Source of the DNA: Flavobacterium psychraerolatum
GTDB lineage: Bacteria; Bacteroidota; Bacteroidia; Flavobacteriales; Flavobacteriaceae
Length of the DNA: 64,000 nt
Assembly (NCBI RefSeq): GCF_025960985.1
Contig: NZ_JAOQMX010000004.1
Coordinates: 62,001 to 126,000, forward strand
Direction of reading: 5' to 3'
The notes beneath the pieces are model-generated. The model worked only from the letters and a program-made list of their open reading frames with translations, had not been told where the DNA came from and did no database searches. This document shows, in pieces, positions 53,052 to 61,400 of the stretch; within the stretch, counting starts at the first letter, position 1; each line of letters starts with the position of its first letter. The translations under genes and the position numbers were made by a program.

Positions 53052-53363
53052 ATGAAAAAGTCAATTTTAGTATCAGGATTATTCTCGTTAGTAATGGTTT
53101 TAACTTCATTCACAACTGTTGAGACGGTAAGTAGTTCAGGTAACGTTGGTGGAAATAGTGTAGAGGTTTCAGGTTCTGGAGCAGCAAGAAGCACAAAATT
53201 AGATGTGTCAGGTTCTGGAGCAGCAAGAAGTACAAAATTAGATGTGTCAGGATCAGGAGCAGCAAGAAGTACAAAGTTAGATGTATCAGGATCAGGTGCA
53301 GCAAGAAGTACAAAGTTAGATGTATCAGGATCAGGTGCAGCAAGAAGTACAAAACTAGATTAA
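53052..53363 (+). CDS. Small exported protein of five identical 13-residue repeats
   Basis: 103 residues. A signal peptide of about 22-24 residues (MKKSILVSGLFSLVMVLTSF) and a Ser/Gly/Val linker (to residue 38) are followed by five copies of VSGSGAARSTKLD that run exactly to the stop codon. The amino-acid repeats are identical; the DNA copies differ at seven of thirteen codons, always synonymously. GSG turns with alternating beta residues recall the beta-solenoid pattern of GIN/DUF2807 head domains, and Arg/Lys in each unit could be protease sites. It has its own terminator and lies between a LytTR regulator and a histidine kinase. Function unknown. Confidence 0.85.
   Translation: MKKSILVSGLFSLVMVLTSFTTVETVSSSGNVGGNSVEVSGSGAARSTKLDVSGSGAARSTKLDVSGSGAARSTKLDVSGSGAARSTKLDVSGSGAARSTKLD
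53166..53360 (+). repeat. 39-bp tandem repeat, five copies, in-frame
   Basis: Five direct 39-bp units encode VSGSGAARSTKLD. Variable codons are Val1, Gly3, Ser4, Gly5, Ser9, Lys11 and Leu12; all changes are silent. Units 3-5 are closer to one another than to units 1-2. Confidence 0.97.
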
Positions 53364-53389
53364 CCAACTCTGTTTAATATACATTAAAG

Positions 53390-53413
53390 GCTATCAAATT
53401 GATAGCTTTTTTT
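53390..53413 (+). terminator. Terminator of the repeat-protein gene
   Basis: GCTATCAA-A-TTGATAGC followed by seven T, about 27 bp after the stop; it separates the gene from the downstream kinase. Confidence 0.8.
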
Positions 53414-53434
53414 ATGCGTATTGATTTTATTTAG

Positions 53435-53442
53435 TATTTTTG
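53435..53442 (+). promoter_or_regulatory. -7 box of the histidine kinase gene
   Basis: TATTTTTG, perfect TAnnTTTG, 16 bp before the TTG start at 53459. Confidence 0.5.
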
Positions 53443-53458
53443 ATTCAAAACTTAATCA

Positions 53459-55498
53459 TTGTTGAAAAAAACATACATACTTCTATTTCTATTAATTCTT
53501 GCAGGTTGCTCAAAAAAGAAATCTACCTACAAGGTAGAAGATTCTTTAAAAGATAGTCTAATAAATTATTTTGATCTAGCTAATGATCAAACGGTTTCAA
53601 CATCTCGAAGATTTCAAATCACACAAAGAGCTTATAATATAGTGATGAATCAAGAAAATGATTCTATACATCGGGTTAACTTAATTAGAATTGCTAACCG
53701 CTTTTATAATCTGAATAAATTGTTAGATTATGAAAAGACTGTACGTACATTAATTAATAATTCTAAGCAAGCTGATGATACTTTATGTTTAGCTAAAGCT
53801 TATTCTTACCTGGGGGATTATTATGGAGAAATTATAAAACCAGATAGTGCTTATACTTTCTATTTTAAGGCCGAAAAACTATTTTTGACTAGTAATGATT
53901 TTTATAACTTAGGACGTACCAGGTATAATAAAGCTTTTTTACAATATAATTTAAGTGATTATTTGGGGAGTGAAATAGCAGTTTTTAATGCATTAAGAGC
54001 GGTGAAAGGTAAGGATGGTAAAGATTTAATTTTTGATTGTTACAACTTATTAGGAATTCTTTATAATGATTTAGGGGAATTTGCTAAAGCGATAGAATAC
54101 AATGCAAAAGCATATGCTATTATTGATGACGATATAAATTCCTCTATATTGCAGCCTAGAGCTATGTCTTTAAATAATATGGGATTGGTCTATCAAACAA
54201 TGAAGAATAATGAAAAAGCAATCGTGTATTTTGAAAAGGGATTGAGTCAAGAAAATTTATTAATTAACCAACCGTCAGTATATGCAATGCTTTTAGATAA
54301 TTTGGCTTATTCCAAATTTAAAATCGGACAAACAAAAGGAGTAATGAGATTGTTCGAAGAAGCTTTGAAAATTAGAAATAAATTAAATGTAAAAACGGGT
54401 ATTATAATTAACAAGGTTCATTTATCCGAATTTTATGCTTTTGAAAAAGACACAGTTACTGCAATATCCTTAGGTCTTGATGCTTTAGAAACTGCCAAAA
54501 AATCAAACAATAACCGTTACGAATTAGTCCCATTAAAACAATTAGCTTTATTGCAACCCAAAAAAGCAGGTGCTTATACCTCAGAATACCTACGCATAAA
54601 CGACAGTCTCCAAAAAGCAGAGCGTTCCATGGGAAATAAATTCACTCGAATTGAGTATGAGACAGATAAAATTAAAGGAGAATATTCAACCCTTGAACTC
54701 AAGAATCGTAATTTAATTTACCTCTTCGGCTTCTTTATAATCATTGCTTTGTTTTTGTATATTGTAAAATCGCAAGGAACAAAGCATAAAGTGCTTTTAT
54801 ACAAGCAACAACAACAGCAAGCAAATGAATATATCTATAACTTGATTATCAATCAACAAAATATGATTGATACCAGTCGAGTTATGGAAAAAAAACGAGT
54901 TGCTCAAGAATTACACGATGGTGTTTTGGGAAGAATGTTTGGGGTAAGAATGAATCTTGAAGGGTTAAATAGTTTTAATGATGATCTTGCAATTTCGCAA
55001 AGAAAAGAGTATATTATTGAATTAAAAAAAGTAGAACAGGATATTCGTGAAATTTCTCATGAGATGAATAGGGAAAAATCGGAATTAATTAATAACTTCG
55101 TAGCGATAGTTGATAATTTATTTGAAGAACAGCGAAAAACTTTTCCAACAAAACTAATTACAAAAATCGATCGTACAATTCATTGGGATGATTTGACCAA
55201 CTTAATCAAAGTAAATTTGTTTCGAATTATTCAAGAATCGCTTCAAAATTGTAATAAATATGCTAATGCAAAAACTATTAAAATTGAATTATTAAAAATC
55301 AATGGTAATATAAGTTTGGAAATTGCAGATGATGGAGCAGGTTTTAATACAAAAATGAAGAAAAAAGGAATCGGATTACAGAATATGATTTCAAGAGCTA
55401 AAGAGTGTCAAGGCGAATTATATGTTATGTCGAATAAAAATATAGGTACAAAAATTACGGTTATAATACCATTAGAGCAAAAACAAATACCACATTAA
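53459..55498 (+). CDS. TPR-containing sensor histidine kinase (HisKA_3), lipoprotein-type N-terminus
   Basis: 679 residues. TTG start; lipobox LAGC (Cys17) suggests the N-terminus is lipid-anchored outside the inner membrane. A periplasmic TPR array (about 90-400) includes NLLGILYNDLGEFAKAIEYN and NNMGLVYQTMKNNEKAIVYF. One membrane helix (LIYLFGFFIIIALFLYIV, about 420-437), a Gln-rich coiled coil and the kinase core follow. The phosphorylated His is near residue 486 in QELHDGVLG, with N box NLFRIIQESLQNCNKYA, DDGAGF and GIGLQNM. It is followed by its response regulator 4 bp later. Confidence 0.92.
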   Translation: MLKKTYILLFLLILAGCSKKKSTYKVEDSLKDSLINYFDLANDQTVSTSRRFQITQRAYNIVMNQENDSIHRVNLIRIANRFYNLNKLLDYEKTVRTLINNSKQADDTLCLAKAYSYLGDYYGEIIKPDSAYTFYFKAEKLFLTSNDFYNLGRTRYNKAFLQYNLSDYLGSEIAVFNALRAVKGKDGKDLIFDCYNLLGILYNDLGEFAKAIEYNAKAYAIIDDDINSSILQPRAMSLNNMGLVYQTMKNNEKAIVYFEKGLSQENLLINQPSVYAMLLDNLAYSKFKIGQTKGVMRLFEEALKIRNKLNVKTGIIINKVHLSEFYAFEKDTVTAISLGLDALETAKKSNNNRYELVPLKQLALLQPKKAGAYTSEYLRINDSLQKAERSMGNKFTRIEYETDKIKGEYSTLELKNRNLIYLFGFFIIIALFLYIVKSQGTKHKVLLYKQQQQQANEYIYNLIINQQNMIDTSRVMEKKRVAQELHDGVLGRMFGVRMNLEGLNSFNDDLAISQRKEYIIELKKVEQDIREISHEMNREKSELINNFVAIVDNLFEEQRKTFPTKLITKIDRTIHWDDLTNLIKVNLFRIIQESLQNCNKYANAKTIKIELLKINGNISLEIADDGAGFNTKMKKKGIGLQNMISRAKECQGELYVMSNKNIGTKITVIIPLEQKQIPH

Positions 55499-55502
55499 AA
55501 AG

Positions 55503-56189
55503 ATGACTATTGAACCAGTTTCTAACAAAATACATAAAAATATATTAATCGTTGATGATCATCCGTTCATTATTCAGGGATATAAAAATGCAATAACGCG
55601 GTATCAACCTGATGATTACGATTTTTTTATCTCTGAAGCTAAGGATTGCGAGTCTGGCTACAATGCTATTGTAGATCCACATGCTGACTTTGATATTGCT
55701 TTTCTAGACATAAGTATGCCATCATATGAATCTATGAATTTGTATTCAGGTGAAGATTTGGCGAAATTAATTTTGAAACACTCTCCTGATTGTAAAATTA
55801 TAATGTTAACCATGTTTACTGAGTTTTTAAAATTAAAAACAATGATAAATGGGGTTAATCCAATGGGGTTAATCATCAAAAATGACTTAACATTTGATGA
55901 ATTATTACATGCTTTTGATAAAGTAATAAAAGGTAAAATGTATTATAGTAAGTCTATTTTGGAGATGTTGGAGTCGCATGATAACGCTATTGAAATTGAC
56001 TTATTCGATAAGCAAATTTTATTTCATTTATCCAAAGGAACAAAATTGAAGAATATCCCACAATTTATTCCGATATCTTTGAATGCTATAGAATCTCGCA
56101 TCATAAATTTAAAAAAAATATTAAATGTAGTTGATAAAAAAGATAATGAATTAGTTAAGGAAGCAAAAAGTAAGGGGTTGATTTTTTAA
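55503..56189 (+). CDS. Response regulator with divergent LuxR-like output domain
   Basis: 228 residues. The receiver domain has the acidic pair D18-D19 in LIVDDHPF, phosphoacceptor D69 in AFLDISMP, the conserved Thr in IIMLTMF, and Lys in LIIKNDLTF. The C-terminal domain (about 165-228) follows the LuxR/GerE layout, with LFDKQILFHLSKGTKLKNI and ISLNAIESRIINLKKIL and a final KEAKSKGLIF. The usual L-T-x-R-E start is absent. It is coupled to the kinase (4-bp gap) and almost certainly its partner. A palindromic terminator follows. Confidence 0.9.
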   Translation: MTIEPVSNKIHKNILIVDDHPFIIQGYKNAITRYQPDDYDFFISEAKDCESGYNAIVDPHADFDIAFLDISMPSYESMNLYSGEDLAKLILKHSPDCKIIMLTMFTEFLKLKTMINGVNPMGLIIKNDLTFDELLHAFDKVIKGKMYYSKSILEMLESHDNAIEIDLFDKQILFHLSKGTKLKNIPQFIPISLNAIESRIINLKKILNVVDKKDNELVKEAKSKGLIF

Positions 56190-56206
56190 TTGCCTATAAA
56201 AATAGA

Positions 56207-56254
56207 AAAAGCCGCAAATTCAAAAAAGATATCTTTTTTGAATTTGCGGCTTTT
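56207..56254. terminator. 48-bp perfect palindrome, bidirectional terminator
   Basis: Two 24-base arms with no spacer; the left arm starts AAAAGCCGCAAATTC and the centre is AAGAT|ATCTT. It lies between the convergent response regulator and thiL genes, with T-rich ends in both directions. Confidence 0.9.
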
Positions 56255-56274
56255 GTGTAGATGGAATAATCGTG

Positions 56275-57321
56275 TTATTCACTCAAAGCATTCCAACCTC
56301 TTGCTTTTAAGGCTATTTTGGTGTTTGCTCGAGTCACCAAATGGATCCCTTCACTTTCTTGAACCATATGTCCAATGATTGAAAAGTTTGGATTTGCTTT
56401 TATCTTTTCAAAATCCTCCATGGCTATTGTAAAAAGTAATTCATAATCTTCTCCACCGTTTATAGCAACAGTTGTACTATCAATATCAAACTCCTCACAT
56501 ACACTAATTAATTGCGGGTCAAGTGGTAATTTGTCTTCATATAGATTACAACCTACTTTAGATTGTTTGCAGAGGTGCATGATCTCAGACGATAAACCAT
56601 CTGAAATGTCAATCATTGAAGTGGGTTTAATTTCTAATGCATGCAATAATGTACGCACATCTTTGCGAGCTTCTGGTTTTAATTGACGTTCAATTAAATA
56701 AGTATAAGCGTCCAAATCAGGTTGTGCATTTGGATTTACTTGAAAAACTTGTTTTTCTCTTTCCAAAACTTGTAACCCCATATAAGCTGCGCCTATATCA
56801 CCAGTTACAATCAATAAGTCAGAAGATTTGGCACCATTTCGATAAACAATTTCTTCAGCATCTGCTTCTCCCAAAACAGTGATACTAATAATTAGTCCTT
56901 TTTGAGAGGAAGTGGTATCACCTCCGATTACATCTACCTTGTATTCATTAGCGGCAAGCGTAATTCCCGCAAATAATTCTTCTAATGCTTCCAATGGGAA
57001 ACGGTTAGAAACTGCAATAGAAACTGTAATTTGGGTTGCTTTGGCATTCATAGCACAAATGTCAGAAACATTTGAGACGACAGCTTTGTATCCCAAATGC
57101 TTCAGAGGCATGTATGCTAAGTCAAAATGAACACCCTCGATCATAAGGTCTGTAGAAACGACTACCTTTTTGTCTTTAAAATCTAAAACAGCTGCGTCAT
57201 CTCCAATTGCTTTCAGGGTTGAAGGTTGATTTACTTCAAAGTTTTTTGTCAAATGTTCAATTAATCCAAATTCGCCTAACTGAGCTATACTAGTACGTTG
57301 CGGGTTTTTATCTTCTATCAT
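56275..57321 (-). CDS. thiL: Thiamine-monophosphate kinase
   Basis: 348 residues; phosphorylates thiamine monophosphate to the diphosphate cofactor. Family motifs are AIGDDAAVLDF near 41-51, VVSTDLMIEGVHFDLAY near 54-70, VIGGDTTSSQKGL, TGDIGAAYMGLQ, MIDISDGLSSEIMHL and NGGEDYELLFT. It is convergent with the response regulator and transcribed alone from a canonical -7 box. Confidence 0.96.
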   Translation of the reverse strand: MIEDKNPQRTSIAQLGEFGLIEHLTKNFEVNQPSTLKAIGDDAAVLDFKDKKVVVSTDLMIEGVHFDLAYMPLKHLGYKAVVSNVSDICAMNAKATQITVSIAVSNRFPLEALEELFAGITLAANEYKVDVIGGDTTSSQKGLIISITVLGEADAEEIVYRNGAKSSDLLIVTGDIGAAYMGLQVLEREKQVFQVNPNAQPDLDAYTYLIERQLKPEARKDVRTLLHALEIKPTSMIDISDGLSSEIMHLCKQSKVGCNLYEDKLPLDPQLISVCEEFDIDSTTVAINGGEDYELLFTIAMEDFEKIKANPNFSIIGHMVQESEGIHLVTRANTKIALKARGWNALSE

Positions 57322-57385
57322 TGTTTCTGTATGGAGTGAGTTTTAGTTTTAGTAACTAAAATAATTTTATATAAAATTAAGACTG

Positions 57386-57393
57386 CAAATATA
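57386..57393 (-). promoter_or_regulatory. -7 box of thiL
   Basis: Minus strand TATATTTG, perfect TAnnTTTG, 65 bp before the ATG. Confidence 0.6.
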
Positions 57394-57469
57394 CAAAGAA
57401 ATAGTTGCTTTAAAATTTATGGTTATTGGGTATTTTTTTGCACCTTTAAGTTATAAAATTATAAAACAA

Positions 57470-58399
57470 ATGAACGCAATAGATATAGTTACTCTTACCG
57501 TAAATCCAGCATTAGATAAAAGTACTCATTTTAAAGGATTAATTTCCGAACAAAAGATTCGATGTGACGAACCCAGATTTGATGCTGGTGGGGGCGGAAT
57601 TAATGTTTCAAAAGCTATTTCTCGCTTAGGAGGTACATCATTAGCAGTCTATACTTCGGGGGGAGCAACGGGTAAAATTTTGGAAGACCTAGTGGTTAAA
57701 GAAAATATTTTTTCTAAAGCAATTCCAGTGCAAACATGGACAAGAGAAAGTTTTGTTGCAGTGGACGATCATACCAATTTACAATATCGTTTTGGCTTTT
57801 CGGGTGGTAGAATCGAAGCTTCTGAAGTGGAAGCAATTTTGAAAACAATAGAAAATCAAAAAGCAAAATATCTGGTTGCTAGTGGAAGTTTGAATGAAGG
57901 TTTGTCATCAGATTTTTATCAAAAAGTAGCACAAATTGCTAAGAAAAACAATTCAAAACTTATCGTAGATACATCGGGAGAGGCATTGTCCAAAATTATA
58001 GAAATAGGGGCATATTTGATAAAACCTAATGTTGGAGAATTAGCCAAACTTGTTGGAGTTGATAATCTAGAAATGGATGAAGTTAATCATGCAGCAAAGC
58101 AAATTATAGCAACTGGTGGTGCTGAAATTATTGTTGTTTCTCTTGGTCCGCAAGGCGCAGTTCTTGTTACTAAAGATTTGTATCAATATGTGCCTGCTCC
58201 CAATGTTGCCAAAAAAAGTACCGTAGGCGCAGGAGATAGTATGGTGGGTGGTATCACTTGGGCATTGTCAGAAAATAAAAGTCTAGAGGATGTCATTCGT
58301 TGGGGTGTTGCTTGTGGCTCTGCTGCAACAATGAATGAAGGTACGCAGTTGTTCAAACGTGAGGACGCTCAACGCCTTTTTGAGTGGGTTTCAAAATAA
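57470..58399 (+). CDS. 1-phosphofructokinase family hexose kinase (PfkB type)
   Basis: 309 residues from ATG 57470, which gives MNAIDIVTLTVNPALDKSTH, the family's N-terminus; the open frame extends 17 codons further upstream without similarity. AGGGGINVSKAISRLGG binds the sugar phosphate, IKPNVGELAKLVG is the PfkB signature and STVGAGDSMVGG the anion hole and base. Members phosphorylate fructose-1-phosphate, fructose-6-phosphate or tagatose-6-phosphate. There is no PTS gene nearby, so a Pfk-2-like role is as likely as FruK. Confidence 0.9.
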   Translation: MNAIDIVTLTVNPALDKSTHFKGLISEQKIRCDEPRFDAGGGGINVSKAISRLGGTSLAVYTSGGATGKILEDLVVKENIFSKAIPVQTWTRESFVAVDDHTNLQYRFGFSGGRIEASEVEAILKTIENQKAKYLVASGSLNEGLSSDFYQKVAQIAKKNNSKLIVDTSGEALSKIIEIGAYLIKPNVGELAKLVGVDNLEMDEVNHAAKQIIATGGAEIIVVSLGPQGAVLVTKDLYQYVPAPNVAKKSTVGAGDSMVGGITWALSENKSLEDVIRWGVACGSAATMNEGTQLFKREDAQRLFEWVSK

Positions 58400-58445
58400 T
58401 ATTAATTAAATTATAGTAGGGTTATGTTAATTTTTAATAGTTTTT

Positions 58446-61400
58446 TTATCTCTTTAGACTAAAATGAGATTTATATATTTTGCTTGTTTTTTCAAAATTA
58501 TAATTAACAACAAACCAATAATCGTCGGAAGGTAATTCAGTATTGTGGTATCTTCCATCCCATCCGTTGGAGGAGGGGTTAAGTTGAGTGATTAGTTTTC
58601 CATATCGGTCAAAAATAGAGATTACGGCATTGGGCTGTGATGCTAATTCCGGAATATTCCAAAAGTCATTGTAGCCATCATTATTTGGTGTGAAAAATTT
58701 TGGATGATTCAAGACTATTGCAGTGATAATAGTTGGATTGCAATTCCCTTTTTTGTCAATTATTGAAATAGAATGTTCTCCAGAATTTATGTTTTTGAAA
58801 ATGGGACTTTCTTGGTAAGATCCATCATCCAACTTGAATTCATAGCTTCCGTATCCTAGAATTGCAATTGCTGTAACATCAATTTTATCCGTAAATGAAT
58901 CTGAAACATTAATATTAGCAATTGCAGGACTAGATTTTATTATATTAAAGCTAGTTGGATTATACCCACAATCATTACCTATATCTGGTACGTTTTTGGT
59001 GATATCCACATCATAAGTTCCCTCTTGAGTTGCTATAAAATCAGACCCTGTACCTACCAATTCTCCATTTAAGAGCCAGTCAACGGTATATTTTATAGGG
59101 TCCAACCCTGAGTCTATGTATGCAGGATTAAGTAATTCTCCTGTTTTGTAATCAACACATATTACGCCATTTTTTAACTCTAAATTATTTAAAGGGTAAA
59201 TAGTGATATTAAATTTCTTTTCGTCAAAACAGTTTATGTTATCTGTTGCTGTTGCATAGACATATAAAGTTTGGTCTTTTTTTATCTCATCTCCTGCAAA
59301 ATATTTTGTTCCGCTTCCATTTGATTTTTCATAATAATTCCCTTCCGTAAGTTCAGGAAGTGTGTAGGAATTACAAATGGCTATATCAGAGGGTTGGAGC
59401 AAATTGGGAGTTTTAGAAATGGTTATGATAAATTCATTTTCATCTTCACAAATAAATCGTGTGCCATTTTTACCATAGATATAAAGTTTTTGGGTGCTAG
59501 GAATAATGCTTCCAGCATTTAGGAGTGTTCCTTTTCCTCCAGGTTGAGTATAATAATTTCCGCTAGTTAAAGCAGGTAATGTGTAGCTGTTACATGTTTT
59601 TACGTTTACAGGGTTATCAACCTTAATACCAATAATGTTAATGTTGATAGCATTCTCATTATCACAAGAACTTAAGTCAGGCCATTTATTATATAAATAA
59701 ATTACTTGTGTTTGAGTAATGATGGTGCCGGGGGCTATTAATTTTCCTTTACCTTTCGATTCACTGTAGAACAAACCATCCGAAACAGTAGGGATTTTGT
59801 ACGATTTACAAGTCGTAACATCAGTAATGATTGTTAGTTTTGGAAGCTCTCTTATTTCGACCTTAAAACTAGATTCATTCGTACATCCATCTACTATGTT
59901 GTTTATATATATGGTTTTTGAATTAGTGATTTGATCTCCTTCTTTGAGGTGTATACCGGTTCTATTTGGGCCCGTAAAATAATCGCCATGAATCAGTGTG
60001 CTCAAAACATAAGGATCTTCTTTACAACGCAGAACATTCTTTATTTGATCTACTATTGGAATAGGCTTGATGTTAACTTTAAAAAACATATTGTTTGTAC
60101 AATTTGGGATAATCGTAGTGTTTGCATAAATATATATTGTAGTTGACTCTGTAATGGTCGTGCCAAAAGGGATCGATGATCCTGCACCTTCAGGCTCTGT
60201 GTAATATTTACCAGTAGGTAAATCGGGAAGTTTATAACTTCCGCAGGAGGGTTGGTCAATTACACTAGGGATGATTGTTACATTAAATATATTTTGATTA
60301 GCACAGTTTGCCTGTTTAGAATAAACATATATAGATTGAGATTTTGTTATAACTGTTCCAGCAGAAAGTTTTTCACCTAATCCATCGCTAGCTGTGTAGT
60401 ATTCGCCATGAGATAATATGGGTAATTTATAGCTGTTACAAGTTACAACATTGGGTGTAGGGTCTAAAATAGGTAATGGAAGTATGTTGATGGCATAACT
60501 ATCATCTGTGCAGATACTTCCGTTTACAACAGCATAATAATATACCGTTTGGTTGGTAGTAATTTTAGTTCCTGTTGGAAGTAGTGTTCCAGTTCCATCA
60601 GGCCCCCCACTATTGGTATAGAAGTTTCCTATTGATGGATCTGGTACGATGAAAACACCGCAATAGTCCAATGGAATGGAGTATTCATTGCTTATTATGA
60701 CATTAAAAGTAGATTGGTTAGTGCAAGCACTATCACCTGAAATACTATAAATATAAAAGGTACCACTAGTTTCTATAAGATCACCAGCATGTAGCATGGT
60801 TCCCTTACCATCACTTTCCGTATAGTAGTTACCATTAGTTAGCGGGGGAAGTGTGTAACTGACGCATTCTATCACTTTTTCAAGTCTATCTACTAATGGT
60901 TTTGGGTTTACAATGATATCAAACGAAGTAATGTTGAAACAATTTTTGCTTAATATATTGGTCATCCTTACCCAAACTGTATTGACCTTAGGAAATGAAG
61001 TTACGGTGTAATTTGAAGGTAGGGCATTGCTATCGGTAGCCGCATCTTCTGGGCTACTGTGGTAACTTATGGTATATGTATCTGGATCTTGACCATTAAG
61101 GATAATACTATTGTTTATTAGTAAATTAATTTTGTTCCCTGTAGTGTTATCGCATATTTCGATATTGTTCGGCTTTTTGGGTAAAGCAGGCGTATCAAGT
61201 AATAATTGAAATGACTGAATCCAATTACAGAAGGTATTTGTCGTTTTGTTTTTTATTTTGATATAAATTGTTTGTTCTCCAATGTTTTCATAGGTTTGAG
61301 GGTTTTCGATAGCTTTAGTATTTGTTTGTGCATTTGCAGAGGTTTCGTAGTAGAATAATTCATATTTGGTTTCGTCTATTGCTAGTTTTTTAGCATTATT

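Noticed and set aside
53166-53360. Direct repeats as a possible CRISPR array
   Set aside because: The units are contiguous without spacers, in-frame and coding.
53110-53367. Minus-strand Leu-rich repetitive open frame opposite the repeat-protein gene
   Set aside because: It arises from the complement of the 39-bp repeats, starts downstream of the real gene and has no signal or promoter; the plus-strand frame has a signal peptide and only silent variation.
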